The notes under the pieces: generated by a model
Databases searched by the model: none
What the model was told of the DNA's origin: nothing
Seen by the model: the letters and a program-made list of their open reading frames with translations, nothing else
In this document: one piece after another, positions 22,949-31,112 of the stretch
Position numbering within the stretch: the first letter of the stretch is position 1
How the letters are laid out: each line of letters begins with the position of its first letter
Made by a program: the position numbers and the translations under genes
From: Candidatus Saccharimonadota bacterium
GTDB lineage: Bacteria > Patescibacteriota > Saccharimonadia > Saccharimonadales > Saccharimonadaceae
Direction: 5' to 3'
Length of the DNA stretch: 64,000 bases
Assembly (NCBI GenBank): GCA_030445245.1
Contig: JAUCSD010000001.1
Location: forward strand, 874,671 to 938,670

Positions 22949-23794
22949 ATGAATGAAGTGTTTCATTGGTTCACCACATACGGTAATAGTATCGTCGTTA
23001 TTGTCATCATCAGTGCTGGATTCTACTATGTGGGTTCGATGTTTATGGAGCGCATTATTATGCGGGCACTGCACACGACCAAACACAACTGGTCGGAAAA
23101 AGATATTCAAAAACGCCAACGGACGCTGTCTGCACTGTTTAAGAACATCTGGCGAGCTCTAGTTCTTGCCATTGGAACGTTTGCCTTATTCCACTTATTT
23201 TTTAAAGATGTTAGCCTCGCGCCTCTGTTTGCCAGTGCGGGTATCATCGGCGTGGCGTTCGGCTTTGGCGCCCAGTCACTCGTTCAGGATTTTCTCTCGG
23301 GACTCTTTATCATCTCCGAGAACCAGTACCGTGTTGGCGACATTATCGATATAGAAGGTGCAAGTGGTACCGTCGAACGAATCGGCGCGCGCTCGACCGT
23401 TATTCGTGACGCTGATGGCAATGTGCACTATTTCCCTAATGGCATGATTAAGCACGTCGTTAACAAAACGATGGACTATAGCATGGCGCGCTTTTCAATT
23501 AATGTTCATCCTTCAAGCGATCTTGATGATGTTATTACCATCATTAACGATACCGGCAAGAAATTGGCAGATGAAGCTAAGTGGAAGTCGAAAATCATCG
23601 AAGCTCCTTCTTTCGTATCCATTGGTGAGTTTACAGCCAACAGTGTAAGCATGCTCATCTCTGCTAAAACCCAACCGTCTGATCAATGGGGTGTAACGGC
23701 CGAAATGCGCCGACGCCTTCTTTCTGAACTCGAAAAGAATAAAATCCAACTCAGCAGTATGCTTCCTATTGCTCAACAACCAGCGAAGAAATAG
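22949..23794 (+). CDS. mscS: Small-conductance mechanosensitive channel (MscS family)
   Basis: A 281-aa channel that opens on membrane tension and releases osmolytes. Three membrane helices: residues 12-33, 69-90 and the pore helix about 98-125. The pore region and beta domain carry the family signature VAFGFGAQSLVQDFLSGLFI, then YRVGDIIDIEG, GTVERIGARST and HYFPNGMI. The C-terminal alpha/beta domain is complete. Stands alone. Confidence 0.92.
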   Translation: MNEVFHWFTTYGNSIVVIVIISAGFYYVGSMFMERIIMRALHTTKHNWSEKDIQKRQRTLSALFKNIWRALVLAIGTFALFHLFFKDVSLAPLFASAGIIGVAFGFGAQSLVQDFLSGLFIISENQYRVGDIIDIEGASGTVERIGARSTVIRDADGNVHYFPNGMIKHVVNKTMDYSMARFSINVHPSSDLDDVITIINDTGKKLADEAKWKSKIIEAPSFVSIGEFTANSVSMLISAKTQPSDQWGVTAEMRRRLLSELEKNKIQLSSMLPIAQQPAKK

Positions 23795-23797
23795 GAA

Positions 23798-24172
23798 CTA
23801 ATTTTCAGACGGAGCGTCAATCGACAGGGTTTGCTCGTCCATAGCATTACCCGCAAAGCTATCGACATTCGTCGCCTTTTCCGCTTGTGTATCGTAAAGT
23901 GTACGGAACTGATCGGTCGTCTCTTTATTAAGCGGACCGTTAGCTGCAAAGCCGTCGAAAGAAGTTGAGTGTCCTGCCTGCTCACGAACCGATTGATAGC
24001 CCGGGCGAGTAAGATCGAGTTGAGCTGCCCCACTGCTGTTATACAAGGCGAGTGCAACGCTCACGAGGAATAGTGCGACAAAAATAGTGAGGCCGACCAG
24101 TCCCATGAACCGGTGACGAGACCAACGATCAGGAAGATGATCAACAGTAGCTACAGTTTCTTCTTCGCTCAC
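23798..24172 (-). CDS. Single-pass membrane protein of unknown function
   Basis: A 124-aa protein: basic cytoplasmic start (LPDRWSRHRFMGLVG), one helix (residues 24-45) and an extracellular, probably disordered acidic tail. The GTG start at 24172 overlaps the stop of the upstream gene (GTGA) behind GGAGG, so the two are translationally coupled. No family recognised. Confidence 0.6.
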   Translation of the reverse strand: MSEEETVATVDHLPDRWSRHRFMGLVGLTIFVALFLVSVALALYNSSGAAQLDLTRPGYQSVREQAGHSTSFDGFAANGPLNKETTDQFRTLYDTQAEKATNVDSFAGNAMDEQTLSIDAPSEN

Positions 24173-24705
24173 TGTGATCCTCCATCGAATTGCTTGGCAA
24201 ACGCCTCAAACTCGTCTTTATAATTACGAATTGTATCATGAAGCGCAACAGTACTCTCATGCACCTTCTTGCGTTTTGCCCGCGTGTCGGTGACGCTATC
24301 ATAAAATGCTACGGGCTGATTCGTACAATTGATCTTGAGCGTGTCAGACATAGCCTCTTCATACTGCTGATAACTCTGCCTAAAATAGGTTAATTGGCCT
24401 TCATAGGTTGCCGCTATCGCCACGAGGCTGACCCCGTCGAGACGATTGAGACTGATACGACTATTCAAAGGAGCCATGAGCTTCGTTGAAATCGATTCGT
24501 ATAATTGACCTCGGTTAACGCGAAGCAAGGCATCACTTGCGTGAAGCTGACTCAACGTTGATTGAGCATCGACACAGTTAGCTCTGATACGAGCAATATG
24601 CGCCTCGGTCATAGGCGCATTGTCAGCCTTAACTGAACCTTGCCAGATAATACCGGCGACCATAGCCGTAGCTACAATAGAGATAAAGATGATAACGCGC
24701 TTCAT
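24169..24705 (-). CDS. Secreted helical protein of unknown function
   Basis: A 178-aa protein with an N-terminal signal/anchor helix (VIIFISIVATAMVAGIIW, cut likely after VKA) and a helical extracellular domain with two cysteines (RANCVDA, LKINCTNQ). First gene of a two-gene operon with 23798; AGGAGA ribosome site. The helix-rich, Cys-linked domain recalls small periplasmic-type helical bundles, but no name can be given. Confidence 0.65.
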   Translation of the reverse strand: MKRVIIFISIVATAMVAGIIWQGSVKADNAPMTEAHIARIRANCVDAQSTLSQLHASDALLRVNRGQLYESISTKLMAPLNSRISLNRLDGVSLVAIAATYEGQLTYFRQSYQQYEEAMSDTLKINCTNQPVAFYDSVTDTRAKRKKVHESTVALHDTIRNYKDEFEAFAKQFDGGSQ

Positions 24706-24731
24706 GTTCTCCTATTATCTAACGGGAGACC

Positions 24732-25532
24732 CTATTTGGTCAAATGGAATACGTCGTCAGTTTGATCAATCAGGCCATCGCGTATCAATCCATCAAGCGC
24801 TGGTACAAAACGCTCGTCCTGAATGATCTTACTTTGAAGCTCATCGCGGGTCTTATCACCGGTTGTCAGCAAGCGAATAATCTGACCACGTACCTCTCGT
24901 AGACTGCCCTTGAGCGCCGTCTGCTTTGCGTAATGCTTACTTTGGGTTATTCGACCGGCACCACTGCGTTTTAACCATGTGCCATAGTCCATGAGTGCCC
25001 AATAGAATTCTCGTGGATGTTCCCTGTCGACCGTATCTTTAATAAGCGGAAGGAGTTGGGCATCGCTCACCTTCTCACCGGTTTCAAAGAAATGATGAAA
25101 ATAGACCGTCCGAACATTTGTTTCAATGAAGGCTACCGGTTGATTGAAGGCGTACGTGACAATTGCCCCTGCCGTACCCGGGCCCACACCTGGCAAACAC
25201 ACAAGGCCTTCGATCGTATCGGGGAAGATACCAACATATTCATCGACTATTTTTCTCGCGGCTTCGTGCAAGAATTTAGCCCGACGATTATATCCTAGCC
25301 CGCTCCATACCTTGAGGACATCGCCTAGTGACGCGCTCGCTAGACTCCTCTCATCTGGAAACTGTTGAATAAACGCTTCAAACTTCGGTATAACCCGATC
25401 AACCTGGGTTTGCTGCAGCATAAGCTCACTGACAAGGATGTAGTACGGACGTGTGTCTTCGCGCCATGGCATATCGCGATGGAGTTCATTGGCCTTTTGC
25501 CAAATAAGTGCTTGGAATGATTGTGTATCCAC
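24732..25532 (-). CDS. MutY-like HhH-GPD DNA glycosylase without FeS cluster
   Basis: A 266-aa glycosylase for base excision repair. The MutY catalytic Glu lies in SELMLQQTQVDRV (about residue 35), the helix-hairpin-helix in CLPGVGPGTAGAIV, and the second catalytic position is Glu instead of Asp (FIETNVRTV). The four cysteines of the MutY/EndoIII iron-sulfur loop are absent. The C-terminal Nudix-like 8-oxoG recognition domain is replaced by about 50 residues resembling a winged helix (VRGQIIRLLTTGDKTRDELQ). It removes a mispaired base, probably adenine, but specificity is uncertain. Divergent from msrA. Confidence 0.8.
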   Translation of the reverse strand: MDTQSFQALIWQKANELHRDMPWREDTRPYYILVSELMLQQTQVDRVIPKFEAFIQQFPDERSLASASLGDVLKVWSGLGYNRRAKFLHEAARKIVDEYVGIFPDTIEGLVCLPGVGPGTAGAIVTYAFNQPVAFIETNVRTVYFHHFFETGEKVSDAQLLPLIKDTVDREHPREFYWALMDYGTWLKRSGAGRITQSKHYAKQTALKGSLREVRGQIIRLLTTGDKTRDELQSKIIQDERFVPALDGLIRDGLIDQTDDVFHLTK

Positions 25533-25549
25533 CGCTTTATTATAAGGCG

Positions 25550-25555
25550 TATACT
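25550..25555 (+). promoter_or_regulatory. -10 box, leaderless start of msrA
   Basis: TATACT ends 6 nt before the ATG at 25562. Confidence 0.55.
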
Positions 25556-25561
25556 AATGAT

Positions 25562-26089
25562 ATGACTAGTTACGTTTTAGGAGGTGGATGCTTTTGGTGC
25601 CTTGATGCGATTTATCGCATGATTCGAGGGGTCGCAAAAGTTGAAAGTGGCTACGCCGGTGGTGACGACCCGACGCCAAATTATTATCGTGTTGCGTCGG
25701 GAAAGACCGGGCACGCTGAAGTAGTTCGCGTTACATTCGATGAAACGATTATTCCTTCTGATGTTATTCTTGATATATTCTTTCTCATGCACGACCCCAC
25801 CACGCTTAATCGCCAAGGTGCAGATGTCGGGACCCAGTACCGATCGATCATGTTCTACAGCGACGAAGCCCAGAAGCAAGCCTTTGAAGCGGCGAGAACT
25901 CGCGCCAGCAAGCTCTGGGAGAACCCGATCGTCACCGAAATTGCATCACTCAAGCAATTCTTTATTGCCGAAGATGAGCATCAGGACTTTTTCAATAAAA
26001 ATCCAGAAGCCGGCTACTGCTCAATTGTTATCGTACCAAAAGTAATAAAAGCCAGGGCCGCGTATAAACAATGGTTTAAGGAGGACTAA
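25562..26089 (+). CDS. msrA: Peptide methionine sulfoxide reductase A
   Basis: A 175-aa enzyme reducing methionine-S-sulfoxide in oxidised proteins. The active-site GGGCFWCLDA is at residues 7-16, followed by SGYAGG, GHAEVVRVTF, DPTTLNRQGADVGTQYRS and AEDEHQDFF, all MsrA landmarks. A last Cys lies in EAGYCSIVI, possibly for recycling. The frame extends 18 codons upstream, but the -10 box fixes the start here. MBL hydrolase and AlkA-like genes follow within 2-3 bp, so the three form an operon. Confidence 0.95.
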   Translation: MTSYVLGGGCFWCLDAIYRMIRGVAKVESGYAGGDDPTPNYYRVASGKTGHAEVVRVTFDETIIPSDVILDIFFLMHDPTTLNRQGADVGTQYRSIMFYSDEAQKQAFEAARTRASKLWENPIVTEIASLKQFFIAEDEHQDFFNKNPEAGYCSIVIVPKVIKARAAYKQWFKED

Positions 26090-26091
26090 CT

Positions 26092-26721
26092 ATGCAACTT
26101 ACCAAATATGAACACGCCTGTTTCACAGTCGAAAAAGATGAACAGATACTCGTGGTTGATCCGGGCGAATTTTCGTCCGACTTTCTTGCCCCAGAAAATG
26201 TGAAGGGCATCGTTATCACCCATGCTCACCCTGATCATCTCGATCGTGAAAAACTGACCGCGATTATCGATAAAAATCCCGAAGCAATCATTATTGGTCC
26301 TGAGGAGATCGTTTCACACATAGAAGTCTTCGAGACCAAGGCCGTTGCAGCCGGCGACTTGATCGAGATCGGACCGTTCCGCCTTGAGTTCTTTGGCGGC
26401 GAACATGCGATCATTCACCCGTCTCTTCCCGCTATTGCGAACCTCGGCGTACTCATAAACGATCTGCTCTATTATCCTGGCGACTCCTTTACTGTGCCGA
26501 ATAAATCCGTTGACACCGTAGCCCTTCCCATAGCGGCGCCATGGTTAAAAATAAGTGAGGTAATGGATTTTCTCACTACCATACACCCTCGTCTTGCTTT
26601 TCCAACCCATGACGCAATCCTTTCCGATGTCGGAAAAGAGATTATCGATGGTCGCCTTCAAGACACCGCGAGCAAAGCAGACATCCTTTACCAACGCATT
26701 AGTAGTCCGATCAATATATAA
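26092..26721 (+). CDS. Metallo-beta-lactamase-fold hydrolase
   Basis: A 209-aa hydrolase of the UlaG-like MBL group. Metal-binding motif THAHPDHLD (about residues 43-51), then GGEHAIIHPS, YPGDSFT and FPTHDAI with the remaining His/Asp ligands. Enzymes of this type cleave phosphodiesters or lactones; the substrate is unknown. AAGGAGG ribosome site, 2 bp after msrA. Confidence 0.85.
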   Translation: MQLTKYEHACFTVEKDEQILVVDPGEFSSDFLAPENVKGIVITHAHPDHLDREKLTAIIDKNPEAIIIGPEEIVSHIEVFETKAVAAGDLIEIGPFRLEFFGGEHAIIHPSLPAIANLGVLINDLLYYPGDSFTVPNKSVDTVALPIAAPWLKISEVMDFLTTIHPRLAFPTHDAILSDVGKEIIDGRLQDTASKADILYQRISSPINI

Positions 26722-26723
26722 GT

Positions 26724-27347
26724 ATGTCATCTCTCCAAGCAGCGGCCGATTATATTGCTAGAACAGACCCCGTCCTCTCACCCGTTGTCGTGTCGTCCGG
26801 GCTTCCTGAACTCGTGGCACACACGAACTATTATCAGGAATTGGTCGAGAGCATTATCGGCCAGCAACTGAGCGTCAAGGCGGCTCGTACCATTCGGACA
26901 CGGTTCGTCAATTTATTTGACCAGTTCCCCTCGCCCGAGCAAATACTCACTCGGGACAGCGAAGAGCTTCGAAGCGCCGGTTTGTCTCGTCCGAAGGTCA
27001 GCTATATTCAAGATCTTGCGAAGCATGTTATTGATGGCACATTACGGCTCGACCAGCTAGACGCACTGTCAAATGACGAGATCGTTACGACGCTGACTGC
27101 TGTAAAAGGTATCGGCGAATGGACAGTCCATATGTTCTTGATGTTTTGTATGGGACGGCTCGACATCCTGCCTATTGGCGATCTTGGTATCCGTAGCGGG
27201 GTGCAAAAGTTATACCAGCTCGACCATCTACCAATCCCGGCGGAAGTAACGGATATTGCTCTAAAAAATAACTGGCACCCGTACGAATCGGTTGCCAGTT
27301 GGTATATTTGGAAGGCCCTTGATAATAAGCCGGCCATTCTCGAATAA
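26724..27347 (+). CDS. DNA-3-methyladenine glycosylase II-like (AlkA family)
   Basis: A 207-aa base-excision glycosylase: YYQELVESIIGQQLSVKAA at the N-terminus, helix-hairpin-helix LTAVKGIGEWTVHMFL, and the catalytic Asp in LPIGDLGIRSG. No AlkA N-terminal beta domain is present, so this is the short, Mag1-like form. Third gene in the msrA operon, which thus joins oxidative and alkylation damage repair. The MutY-like gene lies just across the divergent promoter. Confidence 0.88.
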   Translation: MSSLQAAADYIARTDPVLSPVVVSSGLPELVAHTNYYQELVESIIGQQLSVKAARTIRTRFVNLFDQFPSPEQILTRDSEELRSAGLSRPKVSYIQDLAKHVIDGTLRLDQLDALSNDEIVTTLTAVKGIGEWTVHMFLMFCMGRLDILPIGDLGIRSGVQKLYQLDHLPIPAEVTDIALKNNWHPYESVASWYIWKALDNKPAILE

Positions 27348-27384
27348 AAAACAAGCCGTCTCGTAGAGCGGCTCGTTTTTTATG
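27345..27384. terminator. Bidirectional terminator
   Basis: AGCCG pairs with CGGCT, with A6 to the left and T6 to the right, between convergent genes. Confidence 0.75.
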
Positions 27385-27396
27385 AGTGTGAAACGT

Positions 27397-27774
27397 TTAT
27401 TTAACGTGACGTTCTGCATCCTTTTGGACACGGCGTGCGGTCTGTTTTGCATCTTCTGCAACACGAGCACCACGAACTTTAGCTTCTTCGCTTAGTTTCG
27501 TCGCTTCGCTACCAACGCGTTCTGCCGAGCTTCGGACACTTTGTGCCATACCATCAGCTTCTTCGCCGATAGTTGCGGCGCCTTTCTTGATAGTGTTGCC
27601 CGCTTCGCGGGCTACTTCTTTTGCTTCGCGAGCTTTTACGCCTGCATATTTCTTTGCTTCAAGTGATTTGTTCTTGATATCTTTGCGAGTCTCTTCACCA
27701 CTCTTTGGTGCAAGCAATACTCCGGCTACGAATCCTACTGCGGCTGCAGCGACAATCTTAACTGCTTTATTCAT
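27397..27774 (-). CDS. YtxH-like coiled-coil protein
   Basis: A 125-aa protein. The start VKIVAAAAVGFVAGVLLAPKSGEETRKDI is the YtxH signature: a short Gly/Ala membrane helix and then APKSGEETR. The remainder is a long Ala/Lys/Glu helix with heptad pattern. YtxH proteins are general-stress or envelope proteins of unknown mechanism. Follows 27797 in one operon with a good ribosome site. Confidence 0.75.
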   Translation of the reverse strand: MNKAVKIVAAAAVGFVAGVLLAPKSGEETRKDIKNKSLEAKKYAGVKAREAKEVAREAGNTIKKGAATIGEEADGMAQSVRSSAERVGSEATKLSEEAKVRGARVAEDAKQTARRVQKDAERHVK

Positions 27775-27796
27775 TTCTTTTTCTCCTTGTTATTAA

Positions 27797-28012
27797 TTAC
27801 TTACGGAACAATTTAGCAACTTGGTTAAGTACTTTTACAGGTGACAACCAGTCTGTGGCTGATGCGAGGTTTCGGGTTACGATATCGATATTATTCACAA
27901 CCTGGCGCACTTTTATGAGTACAACCGTTACGACAACCAGTAGCGCAATAATCACAACTGACAGTAGAATAACTGCAATCGTTAATAGCGTTACTAGGAT
28001 ATTTACATCCAT
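27797..28012 (-). CDS. Small membrane protein, DUF948-like
   Basis: A 71-aa protein: one long N-terminal membrane helix (residues 4-33) and an amphipathic cytoplasmic helix (VRQVVNNIDIVTRNLASATD). DUF948/YtxG proteins look like this and commonly precede YtxH, as here. Upstream, 28013-28195 contains only promoter-like AT-rich DNA. Confidence 0.6.
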   Translation of the reverse strand: MDVNILVTLLTIAVILLSVVIIALLVVVTVVLIKVRQVVNNIDIVTRNLASATDWLSPVKVLNQVAKLFRK

Positions 28013-28195
28013 GAACTTCTCCTTTCGCTTGCGTTACTTGTATACAAGCTTATTATAGCTTTTTTACAATGTTGATGCAGTAAGTTTTTCTTACGTGAAT
28101 CTTTTTTAAATTGATGTTTGTGTTGATGTATAACAACTTTTATACTTTAGCATTAAATTGACATTTAAGCAATAGCTTTATGAAGATATAGTGTC

Positions 28196-29695
28196 TTAAT
28201 ATCCTGAAAAATAATCTTTTACGATATGATTTCGTTTGATTCCACTCTTTATAAGTTGAGCTCGCAGCCCATCAACCATAAGACTTGGGCCTGATATATA
28301 GATCCTCCTAAGAGCACTATCAGGAACGAGGCGTGTAATAGTGTCGACGGTGATAATGCCGGCTTCGCCACCCCAAGATGGAGTCGCCTCTGAAATAACC
28401 GGTATACAGACAAGCTTGAGTGTTTTCTTGGCAGATTCGATCAGTTCGGAATAGACGAGACCCTCTTCGCTGCGGGCACCATATACAAGGACGATGTCCC
28501 GGGCTTCTTTGCGTCGAACAAGGTCATCGAGCATTGATCGAAACGGTGTCATACCAATGCCTCCAGCAATCAGAAGCAGCGGAACGTCGGTATTTGTTGG
28601 TAAGATAAAATCACCCCCTACCCGGGTTGTTCGTACAATGGCACCTTTGTTTAGATTAAGCAGTGCTCGCTTAAAGCTACTCCCGGGGTCGGATACCGTA
28701 AGGCCAAAACGAACATATTCATCCTCGGGGCCTGAAGCAATCGAGAAAGTACGGCGCATACCTCGAGCATCCGTATCTGTATGCGGAAGTGAAAGTTCAA
28801 GATATTGGCCCGGAGTAAACGTAAATCGACGAACTGGCTTCATTACCACTTCAACGGTTCGTGGAGCAATTGGCTTTACTCCTACGAATTCGAGCACAAC
28901 CGCGCCCTTTTGGCCAACAATAAATACCAAAGCGTTGCCTATAACAATAGCGAGTTCGGGTGTTAAGAACGAAGCCAGTTGGCAGGTCATCAAGAATCCA
29001 ACAACCGCCGCGTATATCAGCTGCCACTTTCGAGTGGGAGGCGTCGTGAAAGGTTCGGTTAGCATAATTGTTGCAGCAAATATAATCGGGCTCGATAAGA
29101 AGAGGAATGACATTTCTTCAGCCAGTGGATAGTGGTTAATAAGAGCCACAACAAGTGCGGTCAGTACCGCCATGCCGATCCCCATGGTTACCATAGTGAA
29201 ATGACGAATCTTCCATACGATCAGAAGACCAACGATAAGCACGACGGGTAGTAGATACGGCGTAGCAACCCACCAGCCGGGATGCGCTAATCCTATCAGT
29301 CCACTAATAGTCACGGCAACTGCAGCCGGATTAAAGAGATGGCGCTGACGGAACGTGAGGAGATATTTCGACGCCACGGCGATAACCGCCACAAGCGCGG
29401 TAGCCAGAAGATCCCTGCCATTCCTGGCAGGTAGAAGCAGGAAGAAAAGAATAAGTGCGGTTATCGCCCACGACTCTCGGTTGTGTTTCGTTGAGAATAT
29501 CCAGGCAAATAACCTACTTGCTCCGTAGGATACGGCAATGAGCACAGTAAGTGAGGTAGCCATGGCTACAAATGAGATGTTCAAAACACCGCCAGCACTT
29601 AGCACTAAGGCGACTGTAGCTATAAGTATCAAGCCATAAACGACGAGCCAATACATCGTTATCTTATTGATATATGATTCAACCAGTTGCTTCAT
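28196..29695 (-). CDS. NqrB/RnfD-like membrane domain fused to ferredoxin-NADP reductase domain
   Basis: A 499-aa redox protein. Residues 1-270 hold nine to ten membrane helices with NqrB/RnfD features (FNPAAVAVTISGL, then SSPIIFAATIMLTEPFTTPP, where the Thr before TEP recalls a flavin-attachment environment). Residues 280-499 are a flavin reductase: RTFSIAS (FAD), VSDPGSSFKRALL, and the NAD-binding IAGGIGMTPFRSML and GPSLMVDGL. The fusion would pass electrons from NAD(P)H across the membrane to extracytosolic flavoproteins. Downstream of apbE and the FMN-binding gene in the same operon. Confidence 0.85.
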   Translation of the reverse strand: MKQLVESYINKITMYWLVVYGLILIATVALVLSAGGVLNISFVAMATSLTVLIAVSYGASRLFAWIFSTKHNRESWAITALILFFLLLPARNGRDLLATALVAVIAVASKYLLTFRQRHLFNPAAVAVTISGLIGLAHPGWWVATPYLLPVVLIVGLLIVWKIRHFTMVTMGIGMAVLTALVVALINHYPLAEEMSFLFLSSPIIFAATIMLTEPFTTPPTRKWQLIYAAVVGFLMTCQLASFLTPELAIVIGNALVFIVGQKGAVVLEFVGVKPIAPRTVEVVMKPVRRFTFTPGQYLELSLPHTDTDARGMRRTFSIASGPEDEYVRFGLTVSDPGSSFKRALLNLNKGAIVRTTRVGGDFILPTNTDVPLLLIAGGIGMTPFRSMLDDLVRRKEARDIVLVYGARSEEGLVYSELIESAKKTLKLVCIPVISEATPSWGGEAGIITVDTITRLVPDSALRRIYISGPSLMVDGLRAQLIKSGIKRNHIVKDYFSGY

Positions 29696-29711
29696 CCGTT
29701 TGTCCTATTCG

Positions 29712-30584
29712 TTATGTAAATAATCGTATATCTTGAGTGTTAGTATGATACACTTTGCCGTTCTCGTACATAATAACGTAGGCAAAATCACCAAGCTGCG
29801 TTAGTTGCTCGGGCGGTACAAAAAAGAGTGCCGAGGCGATGCCATCCGCATGCATAGCCGTATCGGCCACCGCCCATGTCGCAATGACATTCTCTACCGG
29901 ACGCGACGTTCGAGGATTGATAATGTGGTGCCAATCACCCCATTGGCGACGGTTTCCCGCTGAGCCACAAATACTTTTATCTTTTATCGTAATAGTACCA
30001 ATAAGTTCACCCCTATGCAGCGGATGCTCCAGGCCAATGGTTTGCGGCGTCCCCTTGATACGTATGTCACCACCAGCATCAATCGTGTACGACTGAGTCT
30101 TGAAAAGATCGGCAATTGCATCGATAGCAAACCCCTTACCCGCCGCGCCGACATCAATTATCCCCGGTTGCGTGATCGTAATGCCCGTCGCCGTTAACTT
30201 GATGACTTCATCCCAGGAAGGCGTGGTGGCAATGGTCGTTTTTGGCGCAAGACGATACGAGGCATCATACCCCGCATCAGCCAGCGTTTGTCCGACGAGC
30301 GGGTTTATATACCCCTCAGTTGCCTTATATAGTAGGTGATACCACTGCATGAGCCCTCTGTCTGTGACGGAGAGAGGATACTCACCAACGCGCCTGGACA
30401 TGGTTGCAACTAATGAGTCGTCACGGAAACGTGACCAGGTACGATCAATTATACCGAGTGTCGTATGAATTAGCCGTTCCTGTCTTGGTGTGATTCCCGA
30501 TTCGGCCTCAATAAACCAATGGGTTCCGAGGGCTTCGAACTCGATGCTAGGCTTGAGCGTCGGACTTAATGATTTCGAGGGCAT
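29712..30584 (-). CDS. apbE: FAD:protein FMN transferase
   Basis: A 290-aa ApbE-family enzyme that attaches FMN to Thr/Ser of extracytosolic proteins. Family landmarks: FEALGTHWFIEA at the start, DRTWSRFRDDS, IDVGAAGKGFAIDAIAD, YTIDAGGDIRIKG and HHIINPRTSRPV, followed by ATWAVADTAMHADGIASALF. No signal peptide is obvious, so it may act before or at export. Its ATG overlaps the end of the FMN-binding gene by 38 bp, matching its probable substrate. Confidence 0.92.
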   Translation of the reverse strand: MPSKSLSPTLKPSIEFEALGTHWFIEAESGITPRQERLIHTTLGIIDRTWSRFRDDSLVATMSRRVGEYPLSVTDRGLMQWYHLLYKATEGYINPLVGQTLADAGYDASYRLAPKTTIATTPSWDEVIKLTATGITITQPGIIDVGAAGKGFAIDAIADLFKTQSYTIDAGGDIRIKGTPQTIGLEHPLHRGELIGTITIKDKSICGSAGNRRQWGDWHHIINPRTSRPVENVIATWAVADTAMHADGIASALFFVPPEQLTQLGDFAYVIMYENGKVYHTNTQDIRLFT

Positions 30585-31047
30585 TATTAAATCCTGTCGA
30601 TGTCAGTGACGAACCTGAAACACGTGACACGGAAACGTCATTTACTTTTTTGCCCACAACGACCGCACTAATACCGTCTTTAAACTGAGCTTGATATTCC
30701 TCAGCATCACTACCGCTACCATAGGTTTTAATTGATACGTCACTAATAGTACCGCTTGCAATAGTAAGGGTAACACCGATCTTTTCATTTCCACCCGGTG
30801 AACGATAGGTACCATCGGCACTATACGTGCCGTCTTTGTACGTAGCAGTTGAGGGAACTGGAGTCGATGAGGGGGCGGTGGTCGGAGAAGATTGTGTTAA
30901 TGCCGATGTGTCAGTTGGTGTATTACCTGACGACGCGTTGCTCGAGGCGTCGTTTCGATTCATCCAAATGACGGTTCCCGTTCCAGCTGCTACAAGAAGA
31001 GCAACAACGACAAGCCCAATCAATTTCGGTTGGTTTTGTAGTGGCAT
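30547..31047 (-). CDS. Secreted FMN-binding domain protein (ApbE substrate)
   Basis: A 166-aa protein: N-terminal membrane anchor (LIGLVVVALLVAAGTGTVIW), a Ser/Thr/Pro-rich linker (about 30-68), and an FMN-binding domain (YKDGTYSADGTYRSPGGNEK, IASGTISDVSI). The flavinylation motif is SGSSLTSTGF, matching SGAT-x-T-S with Ser for Ala/Thr; the fourth or sixth residue should carry FMN. First gene of the electron-transfer operon; leader has the ribosome site AAAGGGAG. Confidence 0.88.
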   Translation of the reverse strand: MPLQNQPKLIGLVVVALLVAAGTGTVIWMNRNDASSNASSGNTPTDTSALTQSSPTTAPSSTPVPSTATYKDGTYSADGTYRSPGGNEKIGVTLTIASGTISDVSIKTYGSGSDAEEYQAQFKDGISAVVVGKKVNDVSVSRVSGSSLTSTGFNNALEIIKSDAQA

Positions 31048-31112
31048 GTTGTTATCTCCCTTTTAACATTAGATATGGTATTCATTGTATAGCATTAATA
31101 CTAAGAAACAGC

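Noticed and set aside
28494-29132. 212-aa plus-strand frame
   Set aside because: Antisense to the NqrB-reductase fusion, which has clear motifs. Ser/Arg-rich shadow.
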